The notes beneath the pieces were generated by a model that was not told the DNA's origin, ran no database searches, and was given only the letters and a program-made list of their open reading frames with translations. Shown here piece after piece: positions 7,402 through 9,120 of a stretch of DNA of 9,120 bases (the stretch's first letter is position 1; every line of letters begins with the position of its first letter). This DNA comes from BS750m-G57 sp964607575 (GTDB taxonomy: Bacteria > Planctomycetota > Phycisphaerae > SM23-33), in contig CAZSLS010000245.1 of assembly GCA_964607575.1 (NCBI GenBank), positions 1 to 9,120 of the forward strand, written 5' to 3'. Position numbers and translations under genes: made by a program.

Positions 7402-7470
7402 GTGTCGGCATTGCCCGGCGGATCCGCCCCGCCTTCGGCGGATCTGCGACACGGCGGACCTTCGGCTGTC
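7402..7470 (+). repeat. REP-like GGCGGA repeat element in the PEP-CTERM leader
   Basis: GGCGGA occurs three times (7417, 7437, 7453) and CCTTCGGC twice (7432-7439, 7459-7466). GATCCGCC (7421-7428) pairs with GGCGGATC (7437-7444), and GTGTC plus GCA (7402-7406, 7408-7410) pair with TGC plus GACAC (7445-7452), so the whole stretch can fold into one long stem. GGCGGATCCGCC (7417-7428) is itself a perfect palindrome. It ends shortly before the ribosome site. This has the look of a dispersed intergenic palindromic repeat, but copy number cannot be judged from one window. Confidence 0.45.
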
Positions 7471-7476
7471 AAAGCA

Positions 7477-7483
7477 GAAAGGG
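7477..7483 (+). promoter_or_regulatory. Ribosome binding site of the PEP-CTERM gene
   Basis: GAAAGGG lies 5 nt before the ATG at 7489. Together with the clean signal peptide that starts there, it favours 7489 over the in-frame TTG at 7321 or ATG at 7327. Confidence 0.5.
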
Positions 7484-7488
7484 ATGAA

Positions 7489-8322
7489 ATGAAGAATACA
7501 CTTTTAGCGAAATTGGCGGCAGGGTTCTTTGTGATTGGCGTATGTGGAATGTTCACCAGCACAATGGCCGTGCCTACATTCACGTTTTCGCCTTATGAAG
7601 ACGGAAGTAAAACCCTGCTTACATTGAGCGGCCAGACGGACGACAGAAGTGATCCCAGGACCGTTCCTGATCCTTTCGGTACTACCCGTACATATAATCT
7701 CGTGGTTGATGATTGTTTAGAGTGGTACATACAAGGAGTCGATCCGGTTGAACATGTCAATGAGAATGGCGTGAATATTTGGTATTACCCGGCCTTTACC
7801 TTCACAGGAGGATTGGAGGGGTTGACGGTGACCTCAACACTGGCGTTCGATCCGATAGACAGCGTCCCGCCTGAACATTATCCGCCCGAGGAATGGCTCG
7901 AAGAAAGAGGTTATCCCCGAACGGGCCTGCTTTCACCTGTAACATATATACAGCTCAGTACAGATGGTCCTGGTTATGGTACAACGGGCCCTTACGGGAC
8001 CGTCCCCTTGGATGAATTTGTTTTTCAGTTCACCGGGTTCACTGGAGGACGCTGGGCTGAACCAGGGGGGTTAAGTCCTTTTTTGTTTAGTGAGACGCTC
8101 AGTTTTAGCGGCAGCGCCATCCTGGACATGGACTTTAGTCACTTAATTCCCGGTACATACAGGGGTATGTACATGGGCCAACTCTGGAATGATCCGCCTT
8201 ATATTAGAGATAAGCTTTTTGGCCCGACCTTCGAGATTGTAGTCACCCCCGAACCGGCGACGATGATTGTGATGGCCGCAGGCCTTCCATTATTGCTGAA
8301 GCGTAAGCGTAAGTCCCGATAA
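7489..8322 (+). CDS. PEP-CTERM sorting domain protein (exosortase substrate)
   Basis: A 277-aa protein with both hallmarks of an exosortase substrate. The N-terminus is a signal peptide (MKNTLLAKLAAGFFVIGVCG, cleavage likely after STMA near residue 27). The C-terminus is TPEPATMIVMAAGLPLLLKR followed by a basic tail: PEP at residues 254-256, a hydrophobic segment, then KRKRK. The family is exported by Sec, then cleaved and handled at the membrane by an exosortase, for which no gene lies in the window. The mature part (about 28-252) is rich in aromatic residues, Gly, Pro and Thr, has alternating beta-like stretches (YYPAFTFTGGLEGLTVTSTL, EFVFQFTGFTGG) and no motif I recognise; a beta-sandwich is plausible. 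The frame stays open upstream to 7321, but that extension covers the repeat-like leader and would bury the signal peptide. Lines inside the gene counted by hand are 40-62% GC, against 65-70% in dprA. Confidence 0.82.
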   Translation: MKNTLLAKLAAGFFVIGVCGMFTSTMAVPTFTFSPYEDGSKTLLTLSGQTDDRSDPRTVPDPFGTTRTYNLVVDDCLEWYIQGVDPVEHVNENGVNIWYYPAFTFTGGLEGLTVTSTLAFDPIDSVPPEHYPPEEWLEERGYPRTGLLSPVTYIQLSTDGPGYGTTGPYGTVPLDEFVFQFTGFTGGRWAEPGGLSPFLFSETLSFSGSAILDMDFSHLIPGTYRGMYMGQLWNDPPYIRDKLFGPTFEIVVTPEPATMIVMAAGLPLLLKRKRKSR

Positions 8323-8331
8323 ACGTCGGGA
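8314..8331 (+). terminator. Hairpin over the PEP-CTERM stop codon, possible terminator
   Basis: TCCCGA (8314-8319) and TCGGGA (8326-8331) form a perfect 6-bp stem with a 6-nt loop that contains the TAA stop (8320-8322). The following bases (GCTCTTGGCG) are not a clear U-tract, so intrinsic termination is uncertain. Confidence 0.35.
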
Positions 8332-8388
8332 GCTCTTGGCGGGTTGGCGATCTCGCGGCGCCGAAGACGATAGGCCAAGACGCTTGAT

Positions 8389-8452
8389 ACAGCGGCGATC
8401 GGCTGTGCGGATTAGCAATCTCGGGCGAGCAACCTCCACAAGTTCTAATCGC
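8389..8452. repeat. Two adjacent weak hairpins in the convergent gap before dprA's stop
   Basis: ACAGC (8389-8393) pairs with GCTGT (8402-8406) around an 8-nt loop. Immediately next, GCGGATTAG (8407-8415) pairs with CTAATCGC (8445-8452) with one bulged G and a 29-nt loop. The second sits 2 nt beyond the dprA stop in the leftward direction and could help end dprA transcription, but there is no U-tract. Confidence 0.25.
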
Positions 8453-8454
8453 TT

Positions 8455-9120
8455 TCATCGCCGCTTCAGCACGAACACATTGCCCGGTTTCTGCGCTACC
8501 AGCCCTTTTAGCACGAGCATTGTCATCGCCCCGGCCGCTACTCCGGCGTTAAGATCCGTTCGCTGGGTGATCTCGTCAAGCGACATCGACCCCTGCGACA
8601 AGGCCTCGACGATTTGCGTCTCGTTGGCGTCCAGATTGTCCGGGAGGATCAGCGGGGTGTCCTCCTCGACGCTCATCGGGCCGCCGACGTGGCCTAAGTG
8701 TTCGAGTATGTCATCGAGGTCCTGAACGAGGATCGCTCCGTCGCGGATCAGAGCGTTGGATCCATGGCTCATTGGCGAGTCGACTCGTCCGGGGAGGGCG
8801 AATACTTCGCGGCCTTGTTCGGCGGCCTGGCGGGCGGTTATCAGCGATCCGGATCGGTGGGCGGCTTCTACTATCAGGACGCCGAGCGACAGGCCGCTGA
8901 TAATGCGGTTGCGTTTGGGGAAGTTGCGACTCTCCACGCCGCGCATCATTGGTATCTCCGAAATCAGAGCCCCGGTCCCCTGGGATACAATCTCCTCGAA
9001 CAATTTCGCGTTCTCGGACGGGTAGAACTCGCCCAGCCCACAGCCCATGACAGCGATCGTCCGCCCGCCAGCGCTTATCGCGCCTCGATGACAAGCGGTG
9101 TCAATACCTCTGGCACCCCC
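8455..9120 (-). CDS. dprA: DNA processing protein DprA (Smf), C-terminal part (5' partial)
   Basis: The visible 221 codons encode the core and C-terminus of DprA, which binds single-stranded DNA entering the cell, protects it and loads RecA during transformation. The frame runs to the window edge: upstream of the ATG at 9048 it reads GGARGIDTACHRGAISAGGR then TIAV, the family's usual RGIDTAxHRGA-GGRTIAV motif, so 9048 is an internal methionine. Counting from the edge, RGIDTA is at 4-9, the Rossmann turn GGRTIAVMGCGL at 18-29, YPSEN at 33-37, SEIP at 54-57, FPKRNRIISGLS at 67-78, SGSLITA at 90-96 and EQGREVFALPG at 101-111. Residues about 160-221 fit the winged-helix tail (DANETQIVEALSQ, then LKGLVAQKPGNVFVLKRR). 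All the DprA signatures in this part are intact. DprA proteins are usually near 370 aa, so roughly the first 40% is missing. It converges on the PEP-CTERM gene with a 132-bp gap. Confidence 0.95.
   Translation of the reverse strand, partial: GGARGIDTACHRGAISAGGRTIAVMGCGLGEFYPSENAKLFEEIVSQGTGALISEIPMMRGVESRNFPKRNRIISGLSLGVLIVEAAHRSGSLITARQAAEQGREVFALPGRVDSPMSHGSNALIRDGAILVQDLDDILEHLGHVGGPMSVEEDTPLILPDNLDANETQIVEALSQGSMSLDEITQRTDLNAGVAAGAMTMLVLKGLVAQKPGNVFVLKRR

Noticed and set aside
7321..7488. Longer N-terminus of the PEP-CTERM protein from TTG 7321 or ATG 7327
   Set aside because: The extension is low-complexity sequence encoded by the GGCGGA repeat and would place the signal peptide internally. 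The ATG at 7489 has its own ribosome site and a clean signal peptide.
8455..9048. dprA starting at the ATG at 9048
   Set aside because: The codons upstream of 9048 continue the conserved DprA motif without a stop to the window edge, so this methionine is internal.

Overview
The window looks like a chromosomal segment of a Planctomycetota bacterium, probably a Phycisphaerae- or Sedimentisphaerales-like lineage. This rests on protein style, not on any marker gene. The signs are a large PD40/TolB-type propeller protein with a hydrazine-synthase-alpha-like middle domain and planctomycete-type CxxCH haem sites, an exported tandem FAD oxidoreductase with a HEAT-like tail, and a PEP-CTERM (exosortase-sorted) surface protein.

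Layout, left to right. (1) 1-3687 (+): the 3' part of a very large multidomain haem protein. Its frame is open at the left edge. (2) 3693-6794 (-): a complete exported protein of 1033 aa with two FAD-oxidoreductase domains followed by helical repeats. It is convergent with gene 1, with only 5 bp between the stop codons. (3) 6795-7488: a 694-bp divergent intergenic region with a candidate promoter facing left, a dense set of inverted repeats at 6864-7041 (including a pseudoknot-like A-B-A'-B' arrangement), a near-consensus sigma-70 promoter facing right at 7229-7257, and a long GC-rich structured 5' leader. (4) 7489-8322 (+): a 277-aa PEP-CTERM protein of unrecognised fold. (5) 8323-8454: a short convergent gap with several weak hairpins. 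(6) 8455-9120 (-): the C-terminal part of DprA (Smf). Its frame is open to the right edge, and the canonical RGIDTA motif lies within the last 20 codons visible.

The genes do not form one operon: every adjacent pair is convergent or divergent. The two large proteins and the PEP-CTERM protein all appear to act outside the cytoplasm, whereas DprA is a cytoplasmic DNA-uptake/recombination factor and an unrelated neighbour. No tRNA, rRNA, CRISPR array, transposase or phage gene was found.

The least explained material is the intergenic region 6864-7488. It combines alternative inverted repeats with a leader carrying GGCGGA repeats. It could hold a structured RNA, a MITE/REP-like repeat, or both. 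I found no clear evidence of a complete undescribed system in this window.
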